Of a DNA stretch of 64,000 bases, positions 23,953 to 35,341 are shown one piece after another. The stretch covers positions 1,364,001 through 1,428,000 of the forward strand of contig JAOVFP010000013.1 in assembly GCA_025738555.1 (NCBI GenBank). Direction: 5' to 3'. The first letter of the stretch is position 1, and each line of letters opens with the position of its first letter. The translations under genes and the position numbers were made by a program. The notes beneath the pieces were generated by a model that saw only the letters and a list, made by a program, of their open reading frames with translations, was not told the origin of the DNA and searched no databases. Source of the DNA: Cyathus striatus. Lineage: Eukaryota; Basidiomycota; Agaricomycetes; Agaricales; Nidulariaceae.

Positions 23953-24559
23953 CCCTGGGTCCTCGATTTGAGTTTGCAGGGTATTTGCATTGCGGATCGT
24001 ATGTCTTTTCGTTTCCTTGTGTATGAAGGGTAGAAGGCTGATACTATGGTGGATAGCATCGCTCTCGTGGGATGTAGTGTGGGAACTATTCCAGCTGTTG
24101 AATTTGTGCACAAGTATGAACATGTGTTTGCTTTCAAGTATGTCCTCCCCCACTTCCCTTCCTATCTTATCAACCTGACTCGCACCCACCCCGCCGCCAA
24201 CAGTCAATCGTTCCTCGCGCACCTAGATGACGCAGCAGCGAAATGCAACTAAACGAACTACGTCTCTACACACGTTACGTTCCCGCCTAAAACCCGTCCT
24301 CATCCTCGTCAACGTCTTTCTCCGTGTTCATGCCCAGCGCGGTGTAGGATTGGGTCTACGATCGAGATGTGCATTTGCGTTGGGGGCAGTTTGGGGTTGT
24401 GCACAGTGTGCTGTGTGTGGATTGATGGAGGTGGGGTTCTGCGTTGCTTTGGACGTTGGGACTCCGCTGGGTTGGCGACTGTGGATGCGGCTGTGGGTGG
24501 ACATGATGGGCGTATGCGTTGTCAGTGCTTTTGCTGCATTTGCGCGCTAGTCGGGGCTA

Positions 24560-26060
24560 TATACGCTCTCAGTTCCTGTTGGAGTCATCCTGGTTTTCGA
24601 CCCTCTCCACTCTTCATTCTTCGCACGTTGTGGGCGTCTGGCTGGGGTTATGGGGCGCTTTGGGCCTTTGTGGGGTTGGGAAGGCGGTTGTATAGCTGTA
24701 TATGCTAGCATTTCTTGTTCACATTGGAGTTGTGCTGGCTTTTGACTTCCCACCTCCTCCCTCTTTCGTGCGTGCACCCCTGGGTGGGGGTTGTTCTACG
24801 CTTTGGGCGTTCGGTTATGCGGATTATGTTGCTTGTTTTCATTGGAGTCATGCTGGCTTTTGACTCCTCCCCTCATTCGTCCTTCGTGCGCGTCCCCCTG
24901 GGTGGGGGTTGTGCTACGCTTTGGCCCTTCGTTGAGTTGGGTTGGGATTGTGGCTATACGGCTGTACGGCTGTATACGCGATTGTTGCTCGTTGGAGCTG
25001 TGCTAGCTTTCAACCTCCCCTCCTTCGTCCTCCGCGCGTCGTGTGTGCACGGTTGGGCATTCATTGGGACTGCTGCGGCCAGACGGAGTTTTGCTTTGTA
25101 TCCATTACCTCTGTGTTCCTGACTGTGTCGACGTGTCTCATGCGATACGTTGTGTTGTGCTAGGACTCTCCCCCTCTCCTCCTTTCTCCTCCTTTCTCTT
25201 CATTCCGTCCTTCCTCCCCTATCTCCAACCGAGTTGATCATCCCTCCCTCCCAACAACAGGTAGCCAAAAATAAACAATCAGAAAAATCATGAGGCGATG
25301 CCTCAGGCACCAGTGCTGAGGGCGACGCTGGGCAAGGGGTGTCAGCAGGGTGTCAGTGTGCGAGGAGGATGCCATATCACCTCTTCTTCGCGTCGGGATT
25401 CTACGGAAACGGAAAACGAATAAATACCTGAATATGAATGGCTGGGTCTGCATTCGGTACGGGATTCAGGCTGGGGTGTACGATGCTAGGTCCTGCTGGA
25501 GGTGTGCTGGGCTTCGTCCTCTGCGCATCGTGCACACGGTTGGGTGAGGTTGGATTGGAAATGTGTGAGACTGGGAGTATGGAGGGCTGTATACGCATTT
25601 CTCGTTCCTCCCATTGGAGCTGTGCAGCTCTCTACCCCCCGTTTACGCTTTCTCTCCTTTCTCTCCCTCCTTTGCGCGTACAGTTGAGTGAGGCTGGGTT
25701 GGGAATGCGACTCAGGCTGTGGATGTGGGTGGATGGGCTCCTGCGTTGTATATGCTTTTGTGCGCCAGTTGGGGCTTGGGGCTCTGAGAGGCTGTATAGG
25801 CTACCAGTCCACAACCACCCACCTTCCTCTCCTTCGCCCTTTGTGCGTTTGTGTGCACAGTTGGTAGGGGTTGTGCGGTGCTTTGAACGTTCATTGGTTG
25901 GGATTGTAGTTGCAGTTGTCTATGCTGGTCGTTGCTCATTCCCGTTGTGCTGGCTTTCGGCTCCCCCTCCTCCCCAGTCCTTCGTGCGTTGTGTGTGCAT
26001 GGCTGTGCTTTCGTTTCGACTGCTGCGGCTGTCGAACTCCTCCATCGTGCCCATTTTCCT
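24560..26060 (+). repeat. About 130-150-bp modules in unit A
   Basis: Successive blocks open with a variant of GTTGGAGTTGTGCTGGCTTT followed by a pyrimidine tract, TCCTTCGTGCG, then GTTGGGTGGGGTTGTGCTACG and a GCTGTATATGC-type ending. Blocks are diverged and vary in length. Long ORFs in all frames reflect composition; none is conserved between units. Confidence 0.6.
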
Positions 26061-26904
26061 CCGTGATCTTGACTATGTGGATGTATCGTATGCGCTGCGT
26101 TTTGTTTTCCTCTTCATCTTCTTCCTCCCCTTCTCCTCTCTTATCCACATCTAACGACTCCCAACAAACAGGTAGTCAAAAGCCAACAATTAGACGGCAC
26201 GTGGGGCTGTGCGTCAGGCGGCACTGGCGTCGGTGGGCAGGGTGATTTGGTGGGTCTTTTTTGCGAGGAATTTGGTAGTTTGTGGATTGTATTTGCGGAG
26301 GGAGAGGGAGGAAATAGGGAGGGTGGTGGTCTACATGTATGCAATATGCAATCGTTACGGTGTAATCCCTTTTTTTTTTCGGCCTGTGTACTTTTAAAAT
26401 ATCATCATTTAGAGTAGTTCGGAAGTGTGTTTGAGTGGTATGATTTTGACTCTGGAGGGGAGTGCTAAGGGAGTGCGCGTTGATGTTCGTCGGGAGTTAA
26501 GGGACGTCAGTACATGACCGGGACCAACACAATTTCTTCGAATCCACTAGTATATCCTCCTCTTTCTAATTACGAACGTAAGTAATGTGCTAATCTCATT
26601 GAACCTACATTAGAAACAAAGCAGACGACGTATTTTCAGTTGTTGGCCACATTTGCCATACAAGACTTGCGAGCCCATACTATGATACAATGTTCTTACA
26701 ATAATCACGCCGTGCGTTACCGCGTTACCGCGTGACGTTTTTTGTTTATCCGCACTTGATCTGCCAAACACCCTCCCGTTCTCGGCGCAACAATCACCTC
26801 AAGTTGTTCGACGTGATTGCTGCCCACACACACAGATGACCAAACCATGGCCCCTCCAAATCCTAACCACATCCAACCACATCCAAGCAGCCGCGCACAC
26901 CCTT

Positions 26905-27020
26905 AGAGGGATCCTAGACCGGAGGGCCGGTCTGCCTATCCTGGGAACGAGATCACGCTTTTTGTCATGTGAGGGCGCGTGGCCTATCTTGTTGATAGGC
27001 AGACCGGTAAAACTCGTTAA
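26905..27020. repeat. Foldback short element, copy 1
   Basis: CCGGTCTGCCTATC and GATAGGCAGACCGG form inverted halves around GAGATCACGC. A diverged copy lies in opposite orientation at 27372-27500, and about 350 bp of AT-rich DNA separates them. No gene was seen in 26621-27930. Confidence 0.6.
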
Positions 27021-27371
27021 CGTTTTGGTGTAGCGTTCCTTACGCTTTGCTTTCCGCAAATGTTCCTCCCTCCCTCATGTACAATATACCCTATTGTTTT
27101 TCAACACATATACATTTATTAGCTCTTGTATATATTTCAGAGAGATTATTAGGTGTAACAGTGAAGAAAGAAGCAGTGTATGAATTCTGAACTGAGACCT
27201 GTACAATACTGCTATAGTGGGTTGTTACGTTATTGCCCCACATATTTCTCAGTAATTTCATGATATTTCAACTTTCAACTTTGCATAGAACTATATTATG
27301 AGTACCTATATGGTTCTGATGTCCCAGCGAGGTACCACAGCAGGGGACCAAGGTGGGACAGTCGTAAGAAA

Positions 27372-27500
27372 CGATATACTAAAATGCAAACGAGTTTTAC
27401 CGGACCGTCTATCGACGAGATACCCCCACGCCAGTCATGTGACGCAAGCGTGATCTCGTCTTAGACGGTTCGGCCTACCGGACTAGAGGGATCCCACGTG
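27372..27500. repeat. Foldback short element, copy 2 (inverted)
   Basis: Inverted relative to copy 1. Its own halves read GACCGTCTATCGACGAGAT and ATCTCGTCTTAGACGGTTC. Shared outer sequence includes TTTTACCGGACC and GGATCC. The changes in the two stems are partly compensatory. Confidence 0.55.
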
Positions 27501-27929
27501 CAACAAATGGTTTGGTCTGGGCAAGTCCCCTCTCGAGCGGTCAGGACCCCCTCGATGTGCTCGATGTGAGAGAGAATACGTTGGACGTTTTGTATATTTT
27601 GTGAGTTCTTTCGTTCGGTTTTTAGGGGGGTTGGGGGGGACTGATGGGGGTGGGGTGGGTGCGCACGGTTGAGTGCTTCGGTTGCTTTGCCCCTTCGTTG
27701 GGAGTTCTAGAAGAGTTTTGTAATGATTATGATGTTGAGCAAGCTAGAGCTGCTCCTGATCGTGGTTTGTCCCCTTCTCTTATCCTTTTATCTCCCACTC
27801 GTACTGAGAAAGACTAGTTCTGGCGCTGGAAAAAGTAATTCAAAAAGCGACATATGAAGCTGGTGTCGTACGTCTCCCCCTCCTCTCTCTTAGTATACGC
27901 TTGTTAGATATTCTGGGTTGCACAGCTTC

Positions 27930-28083
27930 CTTGACAGCTGTCACTTGTCACCTGTCATACTTGACAGATCTGTGATTGACAGATACTTGATTGACAGATT
28001 TGTGATTGACAGATTGACAGCTGTCAGTTACCTTAGTTACAGGACTTTGGTTAGGACTTTGGTAGACTTACTCAGTATATAAA
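27930..28083 (+). promoter_or_regulatory. Promoter-like region with clustered TGACAG sites and TATA box
   Basis: About nine TGACAG/CTGTCA hexamers lie in about 100 bp. Three are in the context TGATTGACAG at 27973, 27988 and 28003, exactly 15 bp apart. The cluster begins and ends with TTGACAGCTGTCA palindromes. A TATATAAA at 28076-28083 follows, about 160 bp before the first ATG of unit C. TGATTGACAG matches the composite site known for TALE homeodomain pairs in animals; a fungal TALE factor binding here is inference. Confidence 0.5.
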
Positions 28084-28396
28084 CACTCTGTAACTTGGTA
28101 GTTGTCAACAAGTTTCCTCCCCATCTGTGTCTGTGTCTGTGTTTGTGTTTGAGTTCTTGCTCCACTATTACCCTCCTTTCCCTTCATTATTCTCTATTCC
28201 CTCTCAACACCCTCTTTATCCTTTGTTACTTCTCACAACGCTAACAATGCAAAAAGCCACAACAAGCCCTCCCCCTCCTCCTCACCCTCCGCATCTACCC
28301 TTCTACAACCCTCACCCCCATCCACCCCCTCATCCTCCAAACATCCCTAACAACGCGCATCTTCCCGCCCGTCCTCCTGCTCTTCTCACCAAACAG

Positions 28397-29262
28397 TCTC
28401 CGACATCTCAGGAGACATAAGCGTCACAGACGTCCTCACATACTTCTACCTGGGCGGAATGATATTGGCGTGCGTGCAAAGGTGGGAAGAGGCAGAAGAT
28501 ATGATGGAGTATGTTATTTTGGTGCCTGGGTATCCTAGTGCGATCCAGCTGGAAGCTGTGAAGAAACATTGGTTGTTTGGATTGATTGTTAGAGGGAAGG
28601 TACGTGCTCCTCCCCCCCTCCCTTTTCTTCGTAAACTAATGCTCGCTTTGCTCGCAGCCGAATCCCCTCCCAAAACCAACCCACCCCCTCCTCCCGCGTC
28701 TCCTCAAACAAACACCCTATGCAGCCCTTATATCCTCATACTCTTCCTACCCGACCCTCATCCAGCTTCTACAGCAACACCACCAGCTCTTCGCAGCCAA
28801 AAAGAATCTGGGGCTGGTTAAGAAGGTCGTGGATCTCGTGAAAGTATGGAGCATGAAAAAGCTGACAGGGACGTATGTCACGCTTGAGTTGGAGAAGTTT
28901 GGATGGGTTGTTGTTGGTGAGGGGGAGGGGGGACAAGAAGGGGAGGGGGAGGGGATGGGAGAGGAGGAAGTTAGGGAGTTGATTTTGAGTATGGTTCGTG
29001 TCTTTCCCTCTCCTTCCCTCTTTTTCTTCCTTCCTTTCGCCCTTTTCCTCCTTTTTTTTTCATTCTTTCGTTCAAAGGTTCACTCCGTTTGCCAACAGAT
29101 AGACCAAAATATCCTCCACGCACAATTCACAACACCAACCACAGTATCCTTCTCTGACCCACGTCCGGCGTTCTCAAAAGCGGACGTGGATAGGGTTCTA
29201 AGGGATGTCCAGAGATGTTGGCGCTTTTGGATGGGGAGGTTGGGGCAGGCAGGGAGTTTTTG
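28397..29262 (+). pseudogene. CSN3-like (COP9 signalosome subunit 3) fragment C
   Basis: Three exons (28397-28599, 28658-28993, 29099-29262) with GT-AG introns in phase 0. Recognisable segments are TYFYLGGMILACVQRWEEAE, PSAIQLEAVKK, then FAAKKNLGLVKKVVDLVK and SMKKLTGTYVTLELEKFG, and the PCI-end segment FSDPRPAFSKADVDRVLRDV. This is the best preserved of three copies. A deletion of about 10 nt after RDVQ shifts the frame, so the expected EMLALLDGEVG part is read out of frame and stops early. The N-terminal half of a normal CSN3 is not recognisable upstream, where there is a Pro-rich ORF. CSN3 belongs to the deneddylase complex acting on cullins; this copy is unlikely to be functional. Confidence 0.65.
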
Positions 29263-29299
29263 AGTAAGGTGAACTGCGATATCTTTGTGGGGAGAGGGG

Positions 29300-30830
29300 G
29301 ATAGAAGGTTGAGGGGGTTGTGGTCGTGCGTAGTTGAAGAGCTTGAGGACGGAGTCAGCACAGTTGTTGCTCCAGCTAGAGCTCGTAGGATGGTTTTCTG
29401 TGCGTCCAGGTCAGGACTTGTTATCATGCTGCGCCGTCTTTTCGAAAGACTGTCGGCGCCCGTTTTCTGTGTGCTACGCTTTGAGGCCTTGGGTGCGGGG
29501 GTGGGAGTGGGGAATGGGGAGTGGGAGTACGAAGCTGGACGGTGGATGGCCTCGACGTGTTGTGCTGGCTGGGCGTTTGTCGTCCTGTTGAACTGTGGCG
29601 AGGTAACGCGTACCTTGGTTGGGTGGCGCATTGGGGTCCTGTCAGCAGGGGGAGGGGAGGGGGAGGGGGAGGGTATGTGTTGTGTTGGGACGCTGGGGCC
29701 GCCAGTGTCATTCATTCCCATCGTCCCTGTGTCATAACCTCCACCTTCTCGCTCCTTCAGTAACTTGGCATAGAGTTGGGTCTACGCGCTCGAGGAGATG
29801 CGAGGCGTGCATACGTTTCGCGGTTGGACGTTGTGGTCGCTTTGGGAGTTGGGAGGTGTTGTGGGCAGTGGGGGGTGGATGCGATGCGGCTCGTCATCCC
29901 GGTATGGAACTCAGGCTGGTTGGAGTTGGAATTGTGCTGGCTCTCAAGGGCTCGTCCATGTCCACATCTTGCTATCCCTCCTTTGATCGATGTGCACTTT
30001 GGGCTATGTGCCTTCGTGGTGCTGTGTCTACGGCTGTGGGTAAATGGCTGGATGGGCTTCTGCGTCGTGTGCGTCAGGCACCTTGTGCACCAGTCGGGGG
30101 TTGGGGCTCTGAGGGGCTGTAGTAGCTGTACTCACTTTCAGCTCTCGACCACCCGACCATCTCCGCCTATACATTTCTCTCCTTTCTCTCTCCCTCTTTT
30201 GCGCGTTGTGTGCGTACGGTTGGGTGAGGTTGGGTTGGGACTGCGTCTGGCTTGTGGATATGAATGGCTGGGGCTCTGCGTTGTGTGTGCTTTTGTGCGC
30301 TGCACTGGGGCGTGGGGGCCCTTCATTGCTCGTTGGAATTGGAGTTGTACTGGCTCCCAACCACCCATCCATCTCTGTCTACATCTTGCTCTCCCTCACT
30401 TGCTCGTATGTGCGCTTTGGGGTTTCGTTGTGTTGCGTCGGGATTGCGATTATGAGTGGATTGTGGACATGCTCCTGCGTCGGGCACCTTGTGCGTTTGC
30501 TGGCTAGTCGCGGCATGGTGACCTTCAGAGCTGTAAACGCGAACATTGCTCATTCCTGTTGCAGTCACGCTGTGTTGGCTCTCAGCCACCCATCTTCCTC
30601 ACCCTCTTTCGCCCATATGTGCACTTTGGGCCTTTGTGTGACTGTGTCTGGACGGAGCTTTGCCCTGTGCCATACCCATTTACCCCGTCGTCTTGACACT
30701 GTGGGTGTGTCGTATGCGCTGCGGTGTGTTGTGCCCCGAACGGCACTATGCGTTCGAGGCTTCCCTCCCTCCTTATCTTCCTTTCTCTTTCCTTTCCTCT
30801 TCTTTTCTTTTCACCTCCTCTCTCTTCAAC
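29300..30830 (+). repeat. G/T-rich module tail of unit C
   Basis: The same family of blocks as in units A and B (GGAGTTGTGCTGGCTCTC, TGTGTGCGTACGGTTGGGTGAGG, GTATGCGCTGCG). Short minisatellite-like tracts such as GGGGAGGGGGAGGGGGAGGG occur near 29655. Many ORFs run through it on both strands; none is shared in frame with other units. Confidence 0.55.
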
Positions 30831-30856
30831 GTAACTAACATCCTTCCAACAAACAG

Positions 30857-30994
30857 GTAGTCAAAAACCAACAATCAGATAGCTCATGGGGCGGTGTCTC
30901 AGGCAGTACAGGAGCCACTGGCGTTGGTGGTCAGGGGGTTCTGGTGGGCGATGAAGATGTGGGGTTTTTTTGGGAGGAATTTGGTGGTTTGTGA
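30857..30994 (+). other. Conserved terminal exon of the repeat unit (copy C)
   Basis: An acceptor-like CAACAAACAG is followed by 46 codons beginning VVKNQQSDSSWGG, with GATGVGGQGVLVGDEDVG, and ending WEEFGGL then TGA. Unit D has the same length (138 nt) and reading frame apart from one early TAA. Units A, B and E have altered versions. Conservation of length and frame suggests the last exon of an unidentified gene, or at least an ancestral one. Confidence 0.5.
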
Positions 30995-31069
30995 ACTTAT
31001 GTGGCTTTTAGTGGTGGGGATGGGGGGGAAAGGAAATATGGAGGGTAGTCTGCATGCAAAATATTGCTG

Positions 31070-31350
31070 CTTGTAATCGTTACTTAACCCTGAAGGGTGC
31101 AGTGTAAATACACTGTTTTCCACATTTTCTTGTACATTATGTCATTTTTCTTTTGGTCTGTGTACTTTTAAAAGATCGTTGCGAAGTGTGTTGGAGTGGT
31201 GAGATTTACATTCTGTAGGGGAGTGCGCGCTAGCGTTCGTTGATCGAGGACCAATGCTGTTTCTTCGATTCCATACATCCTCTCTCTTATTACGAACATG
31301 CTAATCTTAACTGAACACGAGGTTGAGAGAAAGGCCTAATGTGAATGGTT
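31070..31350 (+). repeat. 3'-end module of unit C
   Basis: Contains TTAACCCTGAAGGGTGCAG, GTGTACTTTTAAAAGATCG, GACCAATGCTGTTTCTTCG and GAGAGAAAGGCCTAATGTG. Unit D carries the inverted counterpart at about 61670-61960 with very high similarity, and related copies lie near 19478 and 26340. It is followed by a short hairpin ACTAACTTTAGTTAGT at about 31361. Confidence 0.65.
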
Positions 31351-32125
31351 ACTTTATTCCCACTAACTTTAGTTAGTAGGGTTATGGGGACCGTATTTCT
31401 GAAACTTTTGGCAGTAAATTTCATGCTGTGCAGTTGAGTTTGAATTATTTCGGCATCCTCCTTAATTCACCTTTGTCGGTCCCCTTTCAGCGTCCCTCTG
31501 TCTCATGTTATAACTCTGCCTGCTGTCTTGTCTCCCTTTTTGTTCTTCATTTATTCTTTTCCCCCCTCACTCGTACCAGCCAATGTCCATTCTCCTGAAT
31601 GGAGTTGTGATCGATGCAATGTACGATGATCTGCTAATTGGGTGTTTTGTCTCTCTGTCTGCTGTTACACACATCAGGCGTACTATTGCAACCTGGGATT
31701 AATAGTGCCCTGGTTACTGTTACAACCACTGCTGGTTTGATTGTGTGTTCCCTGAAAATATGTGTGTTATTGGATAGTAGTCCAGGCATTTCGCTTGGGT
31801 TGATCATGGTACAACGAATGTCGCAAATCTCTCTCGTCGAAAGTTTTTCTTGTTTTTCCTTACATTCCTTGCTACACTCCGATGGAGTTGATCAGTAAGT
31901 GTATCTTTTATTCAAAATAGGCAAACTTTTGTTAACTATATGTGCAGATCTGCATCCTGTCATATGCATTCCACCATTGTCAATGTGTCCCGATACTTCC
32001 ACAGTCTCTTGTGAGGTAACAACTGTGTATTCTCCCAGCTTAACTAGTTCATCAGACTTGATCTTGTTCATGTATTAGGCTGCATATTCAATATTACTGC
32101 ATTTTTTGCCTGCATCCGCCCTGAT

Positions 32126-33084
32126 TTGGAATTTTTGTCTCTGTTACATTCTATATCCCATGTTGAGGTGGATGATTTTGAATGCCGCCAGCTAATCCTT
32201 CATCACATTTTTTCTGGTCATTGCTTCATGGCTCATAATGGTGATTTGTGTTGGATGATTAGTGACTGCTTTTCTGGGATTAATGAGCTATGTAATTTCT
32301 TTCTTACTTGCATTTTACAATCATCTGTTTCATCTCTGTGTTTAGCTGAGGTTGCAAAAGTTTTTGGTATTTTCTTGCCTGGGACAGATTTGCATCATCC
32401 CCATCTTGTTCATATGTTGGATTTGTATTGCTATTGCTTCAAACCTCCACCTTCTCCTTCCATTTCTCCAATTGCTGTGGTTTTTAATAATCTGGACTGC
32501 CTTGGAAACCTGATCTTGAACAGTTTGTGTCCTGATATGGCTTACCTGTTTTGTATGATGCCTCAACTCTGGAGGATTTATGTGTCAACATCACTAACCA
32601 TCTATTGAGTGGTTCATGTGCTGCCTCACCATTGTTGATCTGCATGTCTTTTTGCACTCAGCTCATTCCTACCCATTCATCTGGCAAGCTGCACTCCTGC
32701 CCCTGTTTGTGTTTACAGATGGAAGTTGATAATGTGGTTTCTTCTATAAATTTTGTTCCTTTGAAAAGATTACTTAATGTTGTTGGTATTTATGTTAGCT
32801 CTATCTCAAATGTTTGACAACTTTGTGTCCAACTGAGGAGATTCATAGCCTGTTTGTGCAAAGATTATAACAGTGCTGGAGCTCTGGAATATGTTGATAA
32901 TGAACAGGCTGCCCTGAACTCAATATGTGCTTCTTGGCCTCAACTGCTGTCATCTGAAAAAAAATTGCAACTCATTAATGAATTTTGTAACAATACAAAT
33001 TTGAATGCCCTTTCTACAAATGTTTGTGCATGCTGCTCATCCTTGTACCTTAAAATGAAAGGTTCAACTGTTTCAGGTCTGTGA
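32126..33084 (+). pseudogene. N-terminal region of the Helitron protein
   Basis: Pieces FLSLLHSISHVEVDDFECRQ, LILHHIFSGHCF, LSGSCAASPLLICMS and CKDYNSAGALEYVDNEQAAL lie in different frames separated by shifts and stops. They resemble the poorly characterised leader region that precedes DUF6570 in Agaricomycete Helitron proteins (recalled). A Cys-containing segment (CACCSSLYLK) closes it. Confidence 0.55.
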
Positions 33085-33091
33085 CTTTAAC

Positions 33092-33690
33092 TTGGATATT
33101 CTTAGGTTCCCTTTGTATATTCAAGCACCTCTTTGTCTGGTACCTCTGCCTTTCACTGAAGGCCCATTGAAGGAATTTTTACTTGATCCCACTGGCATTT
33201 CAACTTTGGGAACACTGTCATCTGTGAATGTAAATTTGTGTAATGAATGTTCTGGAAAACTTAAAAAAGGGAAGATTCCTCCTCTATCTCTGGCAAACCA
33301 TAACTATATTGGCCTGTTGCCTGAGGAACTTCAGGATCTGACCATTGTTGAAGAGTCTATGATCACATGTTGCCAAGCAAAAGTATGCATAATACAGCTT
33401 TGCAAAAGTAACCAGAATCTTGATATTCCTAGTGCTCAGCAAGGTGTTAAGGGTCATGTTATTATATATCCCCAAAAATTTTCGAGATTGGAGAATATTC
33501 TGCCTGTTGCAATTGAAGATGTGGTTACCCCTATTTGTGTTTTGTTTATTGGGTCTTCTGCACCATCCCAAGAATGGTTGTGGTGTAATGCTAAACTGCT
33601 TCTAGTTAGGCATGAAAAGGTTTGGAAAGCTCTTGATTGACTCAAAGCTCACAATGCTTTGTATTCAGACAATTTGCACATCCCAGCTTC
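33092..33690 (+). pseudogene. Helitron DUF6570 domain
   Basis: Contains the hallmark series VNLCNECSGKLKKGKIPPLS, LANHNYIGLLPEEL, VVEESM-like TIVEESM and GVKGHVIIYPQKFSRLENIL, followed by TPICVLFIGSSAPSQEWL. The frame stops at a TGA at 33638-33640, where related proteins have Trp (ALxWLKAHN), then continues as LKAHNALYSDN until the LINE junction near 33690. The domain accompanies the Rep/helicase of fungal Helitrons; its biochemical role is unknown. Confidence 0.8.
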
Positions 33691-34735
33691 CAGAAGAGGT
33701 GAGGGTCTATCTACTGCCCAATCCCCCAATGATGGAAGCAGAGATTACAGAGGTAGACACCTGGCTCTCTCTGACTCACACAACCCCATGCAAGATGCTG
33801 AGGCATTGTTCCAGACTAGGAACAATGGGGAGAAAAGGCTGTAAAACAATGCATGCAAACATAACAATAGCTCCCTCAACATGAGAGGGGCAGGAGGCCC
33901 CACAACACTAGACCAAAGTGGACCCACATAAGTCAGCTTTTCTGGCAATGAAACATAGATATTATTGCACTACAAGAGACACACTTGAAAGAAGATGACC
34001 TCCTAACACTACAAACCAAATTTAGTAAGCAAATGAGGATTATCAACTCCCCCACACCTGAAAACCCCAATATTGTGGGAGTGGCATTTGTTCTATGCAA
34101 GAAGACAACAGCATGGGCAGGAGCAACATGCAAAGAGATAATCACAGGTAAAGCCCTGCTCCTAACACTTCCATGGAAGTCACAAAACAATGGTCTAAAA
34201 ATCCTTAATATCTACTCACCAACATGTGATCCTGACAAGCAAATCTTTTGGCCCTTAGTAGGACAATTTTTTGATTCAACTAACACCCCCCACCCCAATC
34301 TTATGCTAGGTGACTTCAACTTGGTTGAAGATTCAGCAGACAGACTCCCAGCACACCCAGATGATCACATAGCAGTGAATGCACTATGAGAAATCAAGAC
34401 AAAATTTGACATGATAGATGGCTGGTGCACTGAGAACCCAGATGAAATTGATTTACCTATGAACAAAAAATTGATGGATGACCAGGGCCACAGTCACACA
34501 TTGATAGAATCTACATCAGCAGGTGAATGGCCAGCCAAAGTCATGAATGGCTACTGCAACACAGTGGGCTAAGCACTGCTGACCACAAAATTTTGCATAC
34601 CCAAATATTAGACCCAGGATCCCTTAAACAAGGGAAAGGCCACTGGAGTATCCCAAGCTATGCCCTGGAAGGCCAGGAAATCATATCTGAACTCACTAAG
34701 ATAACACAGATGTTCACACAAAAAGTTCTTACTGA
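33691..34735 (+). mobile_element. LINE fragment: APE-type endonuclease only
   Basis: Encodes a degraded endonuclease/exonuclease/phosphatase domain: SLNMRGAGGP, then IIALQETHLKEDD with the catalytic Glu, SPTPENPNIVGVAFVLCKK, and LMLGDFNLVEDSADRLPAHP. This is the ORF2 N-terminus of a Tad/I-like non-LTR retrotransposon. It stops near STADHKILHTQ, before any reverse transcriptase motif. The Helitron frame resumes at about 34736. A 5'-truncated LINE would keep the 3' end, so this fragment must have lost its 3' part some other way. Confidence 0.75.
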
Positions 34736-35341
34736 CCCCCCTGCACAAGAGCCTGCCCTTGCCACACACATTGTGATTGATCACAACAGACTGGCTGGTC
34801 TTGATTCTGAAATATTGCCACCTATCCATGTTGAGCATATTCCAGCAAGTGACAGTGCAGATGTTTTGACAGCAGGGTATGCAAACCTGGGAAATATTGA
34901 TGTCCATGAAGCTATTGGAATGGATACTTTGAGTCTTGCTTCCTGTGTCTCCTTTCAATATTTTTCAGAGTGTAGTGATCACCAATGTAGATGCTAATGC
35001 TCCCACTCACAAACTTTGAGCTGCTGCTCTAAGACATTTTAAACAACAGGGAACTTCATATCTCTACAATTACCACATGATCCTAAACCTGTTAATGAAT
35101 TCAATAATCCTGCTCTACTACCAATGATCTACCCAACACTTTTTCCTTATGGTATTGGTGGTCCTGAAAGTGCAAGAAAGCCTGTCCCACTATCTTTTCA
35201 GCATCATGTAAAATACTTGTTGAACATTTCTGACTGTTGATTTCAAGAACATTATTCATTTATTTTCACAGTTTTTAATATTATTCAAAGGTGAAAAACT
35301 CTCCTTTACACTAGTCTAAAGGTTAAAAGTCAAGTTTTGAC
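34736..35341 (+). pseudogene. Helitron_like_N domain
   Basis: ILPPIHVEHIPASDSADVL continues the Helitron. A segment after a frame change reads PVNEFNNPALLPMIYPTLFP, YGIGGPESARKPVPLSF, QHHVKYLLNISDC, a TGA, then FQEHYSFIFTVFNIIQR and TSLKVK. The TGA falls where the family normally has Arg (DRRFQEHYSF), consistent with CGA to TGA. Confidence 0.75.

Larger units (their letters stand above)
20192..26620 (+). repeat. Repeat unit A (CSN3-derived segmental copy)
   Basis: Starts at GACATCTCTTTATATT, shared with unit B at 57471, and ends with a 3' module (GTGTACTTTTAAAATATC, about 26385). In order it holds a CSN3-like pseudogene, a G/T-rich non-coding tail, a NEDDL-containing exon-like stretch (about 22440-22650), two module blocks each followed by a copy of the terminal exon (about 25260 and 26172), and the 3' module. 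Two mobile elements have inserted since, because unit B lacks both. Confidence 0.65.

Noticed and set aside
25438..26154. 238-aa ORF in unit A, and ORFs of 243 and 210 aa in unit C (29776-30838)
   Set aside because: They lie in G/T-rich modules, are not kept in frame among copies, and have long competing ORFs on the opposite strand.
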